This document shows, one piece after another, positions 31,471 to 40,038 of a stretch of DNA of 64,000 bases (positions are counted from its first letter, which is position 1; each line of letters starts with the position of its first letter). The notes beneath the pieces are model-generated. The model worked only from the letters and a program-made list of their open reading frames with translations, did not search any database and was not told where the DNA came from. Source of the stretch: Ramlibacter pallidus (lineage in GTDB: Bacteria; Pseudomonadota; Gammaproteobacteria; Burkholderiales; Burkholderiaceae_C). The stretch lies in assembly GCF_015070875.1 (NCBI RefSeq), contig NZ_JADDIV010000004.1, positions 1-64,000 of the forward strand, given 5' to 3'. The position numbers were made by a program, and so were the translations under genes.

Positions 31471-34400
31471 ATGTCCGGGTCGATCTCGCAGCCGTTTTCC
31501 GACTGGTTCGAGGAACAGGGCGTTCGCGGCCAGGACCCCGTCCATGTCGACGCCGTCGTGATCGGTTCGGGCTACGGCGGCGCGGTGGCCGCGCTGCGCC
31601 TGGCCGAGGAGGGACGCTCCGTGCTCGTGCTCGAACGCGGCTCCGAGTTCCTCCCCGGCGACTTCCCGAACGACTTCGGGCAACTGCCGAAGTTCGTCCG
31701 CGCCAACGGCTTCGACGGCACGATGGGCAGCGTGGGTGGCCTCTTCGATTTCCGCATCGGCCAGGGCATGGTCTCGCTGGTGGCCAACGGCCTCGGCGGC
31801 GGCAGCCTGATCAACGCGGGCGTGATGATGCGGCCCGACGCCGACGTGTTCGCCCAGCCCGGATGGCCGGCGGAGATCCGCCATGGCCTGGACGACCGCC
31901 TGTGCACCCCGGGCGGCGAGCGGCTGGGCCTGCGCGCGGCCTTCGCCCGGGCCCAGGGCATGCTGCAGGGGGAGATCTTCCGCGACCCGCCCGCGCCGGG
32001 CGGTGGGCCGCCACCCGCTTTCTCCGTGCTGCCCAAGGCCGAGACCCTGCACCGCATCGGCGGCGCGATGCAGCGCGGCACCGCGGACGTGCGCGGCAAG
32101 CCGGACCGGGAGGTGGACTTCCGCGCCCGGCGCGCCCGCCTCACCATCGCCATGGACAAGTGCCGGCATTGCGGCGACTGCTTCACCGGCTGCAACGTCG
32201 ACGGGGCGAAGAAGACGCTCACCACGAACTACCTGGCGGATGCGCGGGCGCGCGGCGCGGCCCTGGTGACGTCCGCCTTCGTCTACGCGATCGTGCCGGT
32301 CCTGGCCAAGGGGAAGGACGAGGTGAAGGAGTGGATGCTGAGCGTCCTGCCCGCGGAGAAGGAACGCCACGCGCTGCGCCGCAGCCAGGCCGTCTTCGGC
32401 GAAGGGCGCAAGCTGCGGGCCCGCCTCGTGGTGGTCGCGGCCGGAACCTTCGGCAGCACGGAACTGCTGGCGCGGTCGCGGCAGATCCATTCCTTCTTCT
32501 CCCTGTCGCCGGCGCTGGGCACGCGCCTGAGCGGCAACGGCGACAGCCTCAGCGTGCTGGCGGACCGGCGCGAGCCCGTGCACGGCGTCGGCGCCGGCGC
32601 ATCGCCGTCCGCGGCCCCCGTGGGCCCGACCATCACGTCCGTCCTCGACCTGCGCGGACGCCGCGAGATCGACCAGCGGGTGGTGGTGCAGGATGGGGCG
32701 GCGCCCGGCGCGCTGGCGGGCGTGTACCGCGAGTTGCTCGCCACCGCGTGGAGCCTGCGCTTCCTCGCGCGGGCGCCGCGGGCGAACGCAGGGGCGGAGC
32801 CGCTGGCGGCCACGCGCAAGCTGTCCGAACACACCCAGATGCTCCTCGTGATGGGCCACGACGGTTCGCGCGGCCGGCTGGTGTGGCTGCCCGAGATGGA
32901 CGGCGTGGTGCCGTACTGGGAACACCCCGAACGCGAGCCGACGTTCCGGCGCCAGCAGCAGCTGTTCGACGCCGCGCAGGACGGCGACGGCGTGCACCTG
33001 CACCCCCCGACCTGGCAGATGATCCGCCCCGACCTGTCGGCCGCGGCGGATGGCGAGCTGCCGCCGGCGACGCTGATGAGCGTGCACCCGCTGGGCGGCT
33101 GCCCGATGGGTGACCGCTTCGAGGACGGCGTGGTCGACCACGCGGGCCGCGTCTGGCGCGCACCGAACCGGCATTGGGACAACCTCTACGTCCTGGACGG
33201 CTCCATCGTCCCCACCTCGCTCGGCTGCAATCCGCTCTGGACGATCACCGCGCTGGCGGAGCGCGCGATGGCGTACCGCCGCCGCGGCGGCGCCTTGAAG
33301 ATCCCCGCCCCGGGTGCCCGCCCCGCAGGGGGGACCCGCAGGCCGCAGGCGGTCGCGCGCGCTTTCGAGGCGCCCATGCGCATCGACCTGATCGAGCGGC
33401 TCGAGGCGAAGAGCCTGCGTTTGCGCGGACGCCTGCGCGCGGCCCTCGGCGTCGACGAAGTGGAGAGCGACCTCGCGCTGTCCATCGGGTCGGCGGACTG
33501 GTCCGCGGTGTGGGATGCCCCGGGGCACCGCATGGAAGCGATCGAGGGGACGCTGCGCCTGGTCGAAAAGACGGCCCGGAAGCCTCGCCGCCTGGCGTAC
33601 GCGGTGGACGGCGGCCACGTCGAACTGTTCAGCCGCGACCCGCGTTTCGCGAACTTGCGGCGCGTCCTGCGCCTGCTGCCGGTGGCACTCACGTGGCTGG
33701 TCCTGCGCGGCTGGCGCGATTGGCGCGAGGCCAGGCGCCGGCCGGGCGAGACGTCGCTGTCGTGGAAGGCCGGCGTCCTGGTCGCGTGGCTGGCGACCGA
33801 GGTTCGCTACGTCCGCTACGACCTGCACCTCGCGCCGGTGGGCAGGGCGAAAGGGGCGCCCGCCGACCTGTGGCTGCGGGGCACGAAGAAGATCACCTAC
33901 GCCGCTTCGTGGACCGAGATCGCCTGCCACGCGTGGCAGCGTCTCACGGGTGCCCGGCGCGCCGGCGTCCCGGTGCGTCCCGGCGACTTGCGCGCGAGCC
34001 TGCTGGACCAGCTGACCTGCCCCGACCTGCGCCTGGACACGCGGCGCCGGCCGGCGTGGTGGCCGCGCGCCTGCAGCGACGCCGCCGGCCGCTTCGACTT
34101 CGACCTGCAGCAGGCGCTGCAGCGCACGCCGCTGCGCGTCCTCGGCGGCGGCGACAGCACCTCGGCCGCCTTCTCCGCGTTCGCCTATCCGGCTTTCGTC
34201 GCGCGCTACCTGCTGCAGTCCCGCCTGCTGGAGTTCCGCCTGCCGACGTACTCGGACGACCCCGCGCGCGACACCGCCTCCGACCTCGATGTCGGGCTGC
34301 GCGTGGCCCCGGGCCGGCCCCTGCTGCAGCCGGCCGAGTTCGTGCTGCGCGTGCCGGCGGGTCTCTCTTCCAGCGACGACGGCACCGAGCGCCCCGCGCG

Positions 34401-37320
34401 CGACCGGCTGCAACTGCGCCTGTGGCGCTATGCGCGGCCCGGCGGGGCGCCGGACTGCCAGCAGGGCAGCTGGTGCGGCCAGCCGGTGCGGCGCGCGAAG
34501 TCCGTGCTGCTCACGCACGCCTTCGACATGTCGGGCCTCTCCTTCACCTTCAAGACCACGCAGCGCAACCTGGCGGAACACTTCTACGCCCAGGGCTGGG
34601 AGGTCTGGATCCTCGACTCGCGCATGAGCTCGCGCACGCTCGCCGGGATCGAGCCCTGCACGGTGGACCAGCTGGGCCTCATCGACGCGCCCGCCGCGGT
34701 CGACTTCATGCTGCGCACCCTCGACAAGGAACTCGCCGTGCATGGCGCGGCGCCGCTGCAGGTCTACGGCTTCGGGCAATGCATGGGTGCTGCCTCCTTC
34801 CTGATCGGGCTGCTGGGCGGAAAGCTCTCGCACGGCATCCCGGCCGCGGCGGCGTTCGCCGACGCCCGCGGCGACCTCCCCCTCATGCCGAAGCTGGCCG
34901 GCCTGGTGACGTCGCAGACCCATCCCTTCATCGTGGGCTCGCGCGCCGCGCAATCGAAGATGTGGGTGCCGGCCTTCGTGCGCGACCTCGCGGGGCGGAC
35001 GATGCTGCCGCTGGGCGTGCGCGGTCCGGTGGCTTCCGTCGTGGAGTCCCTGGCGGACCGGCTGTTCGCGGCACTGCCGGTGCCGGACGGGGAGCGCTGT
35101 CCCGAAGAGGGCCGGGCCCACCACGCCGACGACGACTGCGCGACCTGCCGCCGCATCCGCTTCCTGCTGGGCGGCATGTACCTCCACCGCAACCTGAACC
35201 TGGCGACGCACCGCGAACTGCCGCGGTTCTTCGGCGCGGGCAGCATCCGGCTGTTCGCGCAGGGCGCGAAGTTCTTCCGCTACGAGCGCCTGTGCTCGGA
35301 AGACGGCTTCAACGTCTTCGCGACCGACGATGCGATGCGGCGCCACCTGGCCATGCCCGTGCGCTTCGTGCACGGTGCCCACAACGACCTGTTCGACGCG
35401 GAAAGCGCGCGGCGCTCGGCCGATGAATACGCACGGTTGCATCCGGGCTGGGCGCAGCGCTACGGCGTGGGCGGCACCGGCCGGGTGTGCGACATCCTCG
35501 AAGACTACGGCCACGTCGACGTGCTGCTCGGCGAGCACGCGGGGGTGCGCCGGCCCGGCGAGGCTGCGTGCGCCTACGAACGCATGGCGGCATTGCTGGA
35601 GGCGGAATGGGCCATGCCGCATGCGCACCCGCTGCCGCCCCCGGCGGTGCCGCCGGCGCAGATCCGCGTGCACTTCCCGAAGTCGGGGCCCTTCCTCGGC
35701 CCGCTGCTGGACGTGGGGGGCAAGCGCACGGCCGGCATCTCCTTCGTCGTGGACGACATGGAGGCAGTCCCCCACGGCGCGGTCGCGCTGGTGCAGGAGT
35801 GGGACCGTCCCGCCACCGCGCGGGCCGTGCCGCTCGCGATCCGCAGCATGCCCGTGGCCGTCCCCGCGCGCGACGGGAGCTACCAGGTGCCGGCGCGCGA
35901 CCCGCTGGTCGGCGTGCGCGTCGCCCACGGGCGCATCGACGTGTCCGGCTTCACGCCGGGGCGGCACCTGCTGGTGAAGTGCTTCGCGTACGCCTTCGAC
36001 GGGCCGGCGCTGGCCCTGCCGCCGGTGGCCGTGCTGGAGCAGGCGGTGGCGGCGGCCGAACAGTGGGAGCGCGACCGGCGTGCCGAGTCCGAGCGCCCCT
36101 TCCCGCCGACGCTGTCGCAGCGCCTGCGCTTCCCGCGCCACCGCTTCACCATGAAGGCCAGGCTGTCGCGGCACGTGCTCGCGCAGCCGCAGCCGGGCGA
36201 TCCCGTGCGCGTCGCACTCGGGTGTTGCCGCTACCCCGGGTTCCCTTTCGAGCGCGAGCGCGCGGACGAAGCCCTGTTCCGGCTGGAGCAACTCGTGCGC
36301 GGCCGGCGCGGGCCGGCACGGCCGGAGCTGCTGTTCATGCTCGGGGACCAGATCTATGCCGACCGCACCGCGGGACTGGTCGATGCACTGAGTCCGGTGG
36401 AGCGCTTCCTGTTCCGCCACCAGGAGGCGTTCACGACCCGCGCCGCGCGCCGCCTGTTCTCCAGCGTGCCCACCCTCTGCGTGCCGGACGACCACGAGTT
36501 CGTGGACGCCTACCCGCTCGGGCGGCCGCTGCTGCGGCGCGCGTCGCCGCGCACGCGGGCCGAGAAGCGGCAGGCCCGCCGCCGCGAACGGGCGGCGCGC
36601 GTCTTCGCGGCCGAGACCCTGTCCGCCTACCAGCTGGCCCAGCTGCCCGATACCGCGCGGCGGTTCGGCTACTGCGAGGTCGAACGCGGGGGCGTGCGCT
36701 TCTTCGTCCTCGATACGCGCACCTGGCGCCGCCGGCAGCGCAACGGCGAAGTCCGCACGCTGCACTGGATGGCGCGGCACGCCTTCGCACGTTGGGTGCA
36801 GCGGTGCGCCGCCGACGGCGTCCTCGCTTGCCTGGTGACGGGCAGCGTCGTCGCGCCGGGCCTGCACCCCGGCGCCGACCCGGCCAACGCGGGCCCGCAG
36901 GACACGATGCAGGCCGCACCGGCGGAGCGCGCATGGCTGCTCGGCCAGCTGGCCCAATGGGTGCCGGGGCGTTTCGTCCTGGTCTCGGGCGATTACCACG
37001 TCAGCTTCGCCGGGGAGATCTGCCTGGCGGGCCGGCGCATCGGCGCGGCGATCGTGGCGCCACCGCTGCACGCGCCGCTGGTGTACGCCAACGCGAGGCC
37101 GGAAGACCTCTTCCTGCCGGAGCCGGTCCCCACCCCAGCGGGCTTGCTGAGCGTGCAGGCGCTGCCTGGCGCGCCCCCGCGCGACGGGTCCGGCTACGGC
37201 GCGCTGGAGTTCGTCCCCGTCGGCACCGGCTGGGAGGTGCGTTTCGGCGGCGAACTCATCGACCTGGAGCAGGGCACCGGCTGGCAGCAGGTGCAATGGC
37301 CGGCGATTACCTTGCCGTAG
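31471..37320 (+). CDS. Giant fusion: GMC oxidoreductase, alpha/beta hydrolase and PhoD-like phosphatase
   Basis: A single 1,949-residue open frame. Residues 26-605 are a GMC flavoprotein of the cholesterol/long-chain alcohol oxidase type: FAD motif GSGYGG 32-37, GLGGGSLINAG near 108, a four-cysteine motif C231-x2-C234-x2-C237-x3-C241, the HPLGGC active-site histidine H539 and N587 in CNPLWTITALAE. A linker with one hydrophobic stretch (about 730-750) follows. Residues about 1011-1375 are an alpha/beta hydrolase with nucleophile elbow GQCMG (C1104, not Ser) and likely D1306 and H1348. Residues about 1560-1920 resemble PhoD: GCCRYPG, LGDQIYAD (D1626), PDDHEF and SGDYH (H1843). No signal peptide is visible. 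The ATG follows a near-perfect GGAGGTGA. Confidence 0.88.
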   Translation: MSGSISQPFSDWFEEQGVRGQDPVHVDAVVIGSGYGGAVAALRLAEEGRSVLVLERGSEFLPGDFPNDFGQLPKFVRANGFDGTMGSVGGLFDFRIGQGMVSLVANGLGGGSLINAGVMMRPDADVFAQPGWPAEIRHGLDDRLCTPGGERLGLRAAFARAQGMLQGEIFRDPPAPGGGPPPAFSVLPKAETLHRIGGAMQRGTADVRGKPDREVDFRARRARLTIAMDKCRHCGDCFTGCNVDGAKKTLTTNYLADARARGAALVTSAFVYAIVPVLAKGKDEVKEWMLSVLPAEKERHALRRSQAVFGEGRKLRARLVVVAAGTFGSTELLARSRQIHSFFSLSPALGTRLSGNGDSLSVLADRREPVHGVGAGASPSAAPVGPTITSVLDLRGRREIDQRVVVQDGAAPGALAGVYRELLATAWSLRFLARAPRANAGAEPLAATRKLSEHTQMLLVMGHDGSRGRLVWLPEMDGVVPYWEHPEREPTFRRQQQLFDAAQDGDGVHLHPPTWQMIRPDLSAAADGELPPATLMSVHPLGGCPMGDRFEDGVVDHAGRVWRAPNRHWDNLYVLDGSIVPTSLGCNPLWTITALAERAMAYRRRGGALKIPAPGARPAGGTRRPQAVARAFEAPMRIDLIERLEAKSLRLRGRLRAALGVDEVESDLALSIGSADWSAVWDAPGHRMEAIEGTLRLVEKTARKPRRLAYAVDGGHVELFSRDPRFANLRRVLRLLPVALTWLVLRGWRDWREARRRPGETSLSWKAGVLVAWLATEVRYVRYDLHLAPVGRAKGAPADLWLRGTKKITYAASWTEIACHAWQRLTGARRAGVPVRPGDLRASLLDQLTCPDLRLDTRRRPAWWPRACSDAAGRFDFDLQQALQRTPLRVLGGGDSTSAAFSAFAYPAFVARYLLQSRLLEFRLPTYSDDPARDTASDLDVGLRVAPGRPLLQPAEFVLRVPAGLSSSDDGTERPARDRLQLRLWRYARPGGAPDCQQGSWCGQPVRRAKSVLLTHAFDMSGLSFTFKTTQRNLAEHFYAQGWEVWILDSRMSSRTLAGIEPCTVDQLGLIDAPAAVDFMLRTLDKELAVHGAAPLQVYGFGQCMGAASFLIGLLGGKLSHGIPAAAAFADARGDLPLMPKLAGLVTSQTHPFIVGSRAAQSKMWVPAFVRDLAGRTMLPLGVRGPVASVVESLADRLFAALPVPDGERCPEEGRAHHADDDCATCRRIRFLLGGMYLHRNLNLATHRELPRFFGAGSIRLFAQGAKFFRYERLCSEDGFNVFATDDAMRRHLAMPVRFVHGAHNDLFDAESARRSADEYARLHPGWAQRYGVGGTGRVCDILEDYGHVDVLLGEHAGVRRPGEAACAYERMAALLEAEWAMPHAHPLPPPAVPPAQIRVHFPKSGPFLGPLLDVGGKRTAGISFVVDDMEAVPHGAVALVQEWDRPATARAVPLAIRSMPVAVPARDGSYQVPARDPLVGVRVAHGRIDVSGFTPGRHLLVKCFAYAFDGPALALPPVAVLEQAVAAAEQWERDRRAESERPFPPTLSQRLRFPRHRFTMKARLSRHVLAQPQPGDPVRVALGCCRYPGFPFERERADEALFRLEQLVRGRRGPARPELLFMLGDQIYADRTAGLVDALSPVERFLFRHQEAFTTRAARRLFSSVPTLCVPDDHEFVDAYPLGRPLLRRASPRTRAEKRQARRRERAARVFAAETLSAYQLAQLPDTARRFGYCEVERGGVRFFVLDTRTWRRRQRNGEVRTLHWMARHAFARWVQRCAADGVLACLVTGSVVAPGLHPGADPANAGPQDTMQAAPAERAWLLGQLAQWVPGRFVLVSGDYHVSFAGEICLAGRRIGAAIVAPPLHAPLVYANARPEDLFLPEPVPTPAGLLSVQALPGAPPRDGSGYGALEFVPVGTGWEVRFGGELIDLEQGTGWQQVQWPAITLP

Positions 37321-37335
37321 CGGGGCCCGCGCCCT

Positions 37336-38613
37336 TCACGGCCTGAAGCTGCTGCGCTGCTGCGTCACGGCGAGCTCCGATACCGGCGCCGCGCGGTGGC
37401 CCCATGCGCTGCGCAGGTACGTGACGACGGCCGCGACATCCGCATCGGACAGCGTGGTGGCGAAGGGCGGCATGCCGAAGGGCCGCGGGTTGCCGCGGGT
37501 GGCGGGTGCGTAGCCGCCGTGCAGCACGACCTGCACCAGGTTCGTCGTCTCGGGCATCGTGACCGCGCGGTTGCCGGCCAGCCGCGGGTAGGCGCCCTTC
37601 ACGCCTTCGCCCTGCGCGCCATGGCAAGTGGCGCAGTGCTGTTCGTACAGCTTGCCTCCCCGCTGCAGCACGTCGGGCGCCGCCCGCGGCGTTTCGCGCG
37701 GGTCGCTGTCGCCGGGCGCCGGAGGCAAGGCCTTCAGGTACACCGCCATGGCCCGCAGGTCGGCCGGCTCGAGGTACTGGGTGCTGTGCAGCACGACCTC
37801 GGCCATCGGGCCGGAGACGCTTGCGCGCGGGGCGGTGCCCGTGCCGAGCAGCTGCACGATGTCCTGCAGCGGCCAGTCGGCCACGCCGGCCTCCGTGGCG
37901 GATGCCAGGGACGGGGCATACCAGTTCTGCATCGGGATCAGGCCGCCGGACAGGTCCATCACGTCGCGCGTGCCGCCCAGCGCGTTGCGCGCGGTGTGGC
38001 AGGCGCCGCAGTGGCCCAGGCCCTGCACGAGGTAGGCGCCGCGATTCCATTCGGGCGTGCGCGACGGGTCCTCGGCGAAGGTCTCGGGCTTGAAGTAGAG
38101 GATGCGCCAGACCGCCAGCGCGGCCTGCGTGTTGTACGGCCAGCGCAGGCGGTGCGCGCGGTTCGGCTTGTTGATGGGGGGAAGGCTGCGCAGGTAGTCG
38201 AACAGCGCGTCGGAATCGGCGGCCGTGACGCGCGTCGTGTGCGTGTACGGGAAGGCCGGGTAGAGCAGCCTGCCGTCGCGGGAGCGCCCCTCGTGCAGCG
38301 CCCGCCGGAAGTGCCCCGCCGACCAACGGCCCAGGCCGGTCTCGGCATCGGGGGTGAGGTTGCTGGCGTACACCGTGCCGAACGGCGTCTCCAGCGGCCG
38401 GCCGCCGGCGTACGCCGCACCGCCGCGCTCGGTGTGGCACAGCATGCAGTTGCCGGCACGGGCGAGGTAGGCGCCGCGCGCCACCTGTTCCGGCGCGGGC
38501 GGGGTGCGTGGCGCGGTGTCCAGCACGCGCTGCGCCCCCTGGAAGCTGTAGAGCCAGACGATGCCGGCCAGCACGGCCACCAGAACCAGCAGGAACAGCA
38601 GGAAGCGCTTCAT
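37336..38613 (-). CDS. Triheme c-type cytochrome (GMC dehydrogenase partner type)
   Basis: A 425-residue protein with an N-terminal membrane anchor or signal (FLLFLLVLVAVLAGIVWLY) and three heme c sites: C56-M-L-C-H60, C202-G-A-C-H206 and C327-A-T-C-H331. This is the layout of the cytochrome subunits of alcohol, gluconate, sorbitol and fructose dehydrogenases, which pass electrons from the dehydrogenase to quinone in the cytoplasmic membrane, facing the periplasm. It overlaps the upstream diheme gene by 4 nt and converges on the GMC fusion gene 15 nt away, so partnership with the GMC domain is a reasonable inference. Confidence 0.9.
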   Translation of the reverse strand: MKRFLLFLLVLVAVLAGIVWLYSFQGAQRVLDTAPRTPPAPEQVARGAYLARAGNCMLCHTERGGAAYAGGRPLETPFGTVYASNLTPDAETGLGRWSAGHFRRALHEGRSRDGRLLYPAFPYTHTTRVTAADSDALFDYLRSLPPINKPNRAHRLRWPYNTQAALAVWRILYFKPETFAEDPSRTPEWNRGAYLVQGLGHCGACHTARNALGGTRDVMDLSGGLIPMQNWYAPSLASATEAGVADWPLQDIVQLLGTGTAPRASVSGPMAEVVLHSTQYLEPADLRAMAVYLKALPPAPGDSDPRETPRAAPDVLQRGGKLYEQHCATCHGAQGEGVKGAYPRLAGNRAVTMPETTNLVQVVLHGGYAPATRGNPRPFGMPPFATTLSDADVAAVVTYLRSAWGHRAAPVSELAVTQQRSSFRP

Positions 38614-39386
38614 CGGCCCGTCCCCGCCACCGGCGGCTGGGCGGAGCCGCAGCGCATCGGCGGCGGCTCCGGTGCCGCCGCCGGCTGCGCCGTGCGGCCC
38701 TTGCGGCGCGGTGCCGCCTTCGCCGGGACCGGGCCGGCCGCCACCGGCTTCGCATCCTTCGGCAGCGGTTCGGACGCGAGCCACGCGGTCACCGCGGACA
38801 GGTCTTCGGGCGCCAGCCGGCGCGCGATCTCGCCCATGCAGTCGGGCGGCAGCGCCCGGCGCTGCCCCGTGCGCCACGCGCCGAGCTGCGCGTTCAGGTA
38901 GTCGCGCGGCAACCCGAGCAGCCCCGGCGTGTTCGGCTGCACGCCGGTGAGCGTCTTGCCGTGGCAGGCCGCGCACGCCGGGATGCGGCGCTCCGCGTCG
39001 CCCTGCAGCGCGAGTTCGCGTCCGCGCTGCAGGACTTCGGCGGGAAAGGCAGCCGCGTGCGGCGCAGGGTAGGGGAGGTCGAGACGCGCGAAGTGCTGCG
39101 CCATCTCGTAAAGGTATTCGTCGGACAGCGTGTCCAGCAGTCCGGCCATCAACCCGTAGTGCCGCCGGCCTTCGCGGAAATTGAGCAGCTGGTTGTACAG
39201 GTAGCCGGCCGGCTTGCCGGCGATGCGCGGGTAGTAGCCGTCCGGGCCGGCGCGCCCCTCGCGCCCATGGCACACCGTGCACGCGAGGGTGCGCTGCGCC
39301 ATGTCGTCGCGGAACGGGGCGGGCTGCGCCGAGGCCCCCGTGGCGAGCCACAGGGCAAGGGCGAACGAAAGAAGCAGGCCGCGCAT
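38610..39386 (-). CDS. Diheme c-type cytochrome (c4-like)
   Basis: A 258-residue periplasmic protein with a signal peptide (LLLSFALALWLATGASA, cleavage near residue 20) and two heme motifs, C36-T-V-C-H40 and C138-A-A-C-H142, spaced as in cytochrome c4. GYYPRIAGKPAGYLYNQL is a typical c4 segment. The last 45 residues are Pro/Ala-rich and basic, an unusual tail. It is first in a two-gene operon with the triheme cytochrome (ATGA overlap) and may shuttle electrons between it and a terminal oxidase. Confidence 0.9.
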   Translation of the reverse strand: MRGLLLSFALALWLATGASAQPAPFRDDMAQRTLACTVCHGREGRAGPDGYYPRIAGKPAGYLYNQLLNFREGRRHYGLMAGLLDTLSDEYLYEMAQHFARLDLPYPAPHAAAFPAEVLQRGRELALQGDAERRIPACAACHGKTLTGVQPNTPGLLGLPRDYLNAQLGAWRTGQRRALPPDCMGEIARRLAPEDLSAVTAWLASEPLPKDAKPVAAGPVPAKAAPRRKGRTAQPAAAPEPPPMRCGSAQPPVAGTGR

Positions 39387-39500
39387 GGGGCGCGACTATG
39401 CCATTGTTGGCAGCCGCACACCGTGTCGTCGGCGCGCGGACGACATGGTCATGGTCCGAGTCCTACAACCTGCTCGGGGTGCGGCTCCTAAGGTGGCCGC

Positions 39501-39689
39501 ATGAACCTCTACCGACGTTCGAGCAAGCCGAAGCCGCAGGCCGAGACGCCTCGCGCACGGCGCCGGCCGCCCGCGGGCGGCGAGGGCACCAACGCGGTCC
39601 AGCACAAGCCGGACCCGAAGGCGGAGCCCATCCCCGACGGCGAGCACAAGTACGTGCCGCGCAGCCCGTACCGCACGGGCAACTACTAG
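39501..39689 (+). CDS. Small basic proline-rich protein, function unknown
   Basis: A 62-residue protein rich in Pro, Lys and Arg, reading MNLYRRSSKPKPQ at the start and HKYVPRSPYRTGNY at the end. Codon third positions are GC-rich like the neighbours. AAGGTGG precedes ATG 39501 and a TCCTACA heptamer lies at 39461-39467. It is probably disordered. No family is recognised. Confidence 0.6.
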   Translation: MNLYRRSSKPKPQAETPRARRRPPAGGEGTNAVQHKPDPKAEPIPDGEHKYVPRSPYRTGNY

Positions 39690-39700
39690 CGCCGCTGCGT

Positions 39701-39994
39701 TCAGCCCCCGAGTTCGATGTCGGACCGGGGAAAGGCCACGCACGGCAGCACCCAGCCGCCGGTGCGTTCCTCGGGCAGCAGGCCGGGCCACGGGATCCGG
39801 TAGGCAACCTCGCCACGATGCAGCGGCTGCAGGCAGGCACGGCAGGTGCCGTTGCGGCAGGAATTCGGCAGACCTTCCACGCCGGCGAGCAGCGCGGAAG
39901 CCAGCAGCGTGCGTCCCGCATCGGCCTCGAAAGTGGTGCCGGCCGGGCGCACCGTCACGCGGAACGGGCCGTCGTCCGGCCCCTTTTCGGTCAT
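39701..39994 (-). CDS. 2Fe-2S plant-type ferredoxin domain protein
   Basis: A 97-residue protein with the [2Fe-2S] pattern C-x4-C-x2-C in SCRNGTCRACLQ near residue 46, and a fourth cysteine in GWVLPCVAFP about 30 residues on. It looks like the isolated ferredoxin domain found at the end of oxygenase reductases, acting as a small electron carrier. It is divergent from the DUF808 gene (44-nt gap). Confidence 0.9.
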   Translation of the reverse strand: MTEKGPDDGPFRVTVRPAGTTFEADAGRTLLASALLAGVEGLPNSCRNGTCRACLQPLHRGEVAYRIPWPGLLPEERTGGWVLPCVAFPRSDIELGG

Positions 39995-40038
39995 GGCCTG
40001 ATCATAATCAGCGCGACAACCACAACGGCAACCCTCCC

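Noticed and set aside
30886-37296. A 2,136-codon open frame on the minus strand, opposite the giant enzyme gene
   Set aside because: Its composition is low-complexity Arg/His/Ala/Gln with no domain, and the plus strand has three recognisable enzyme domains and a strong RBS. High GC with GC-rich third positions keeps antisense frames open.
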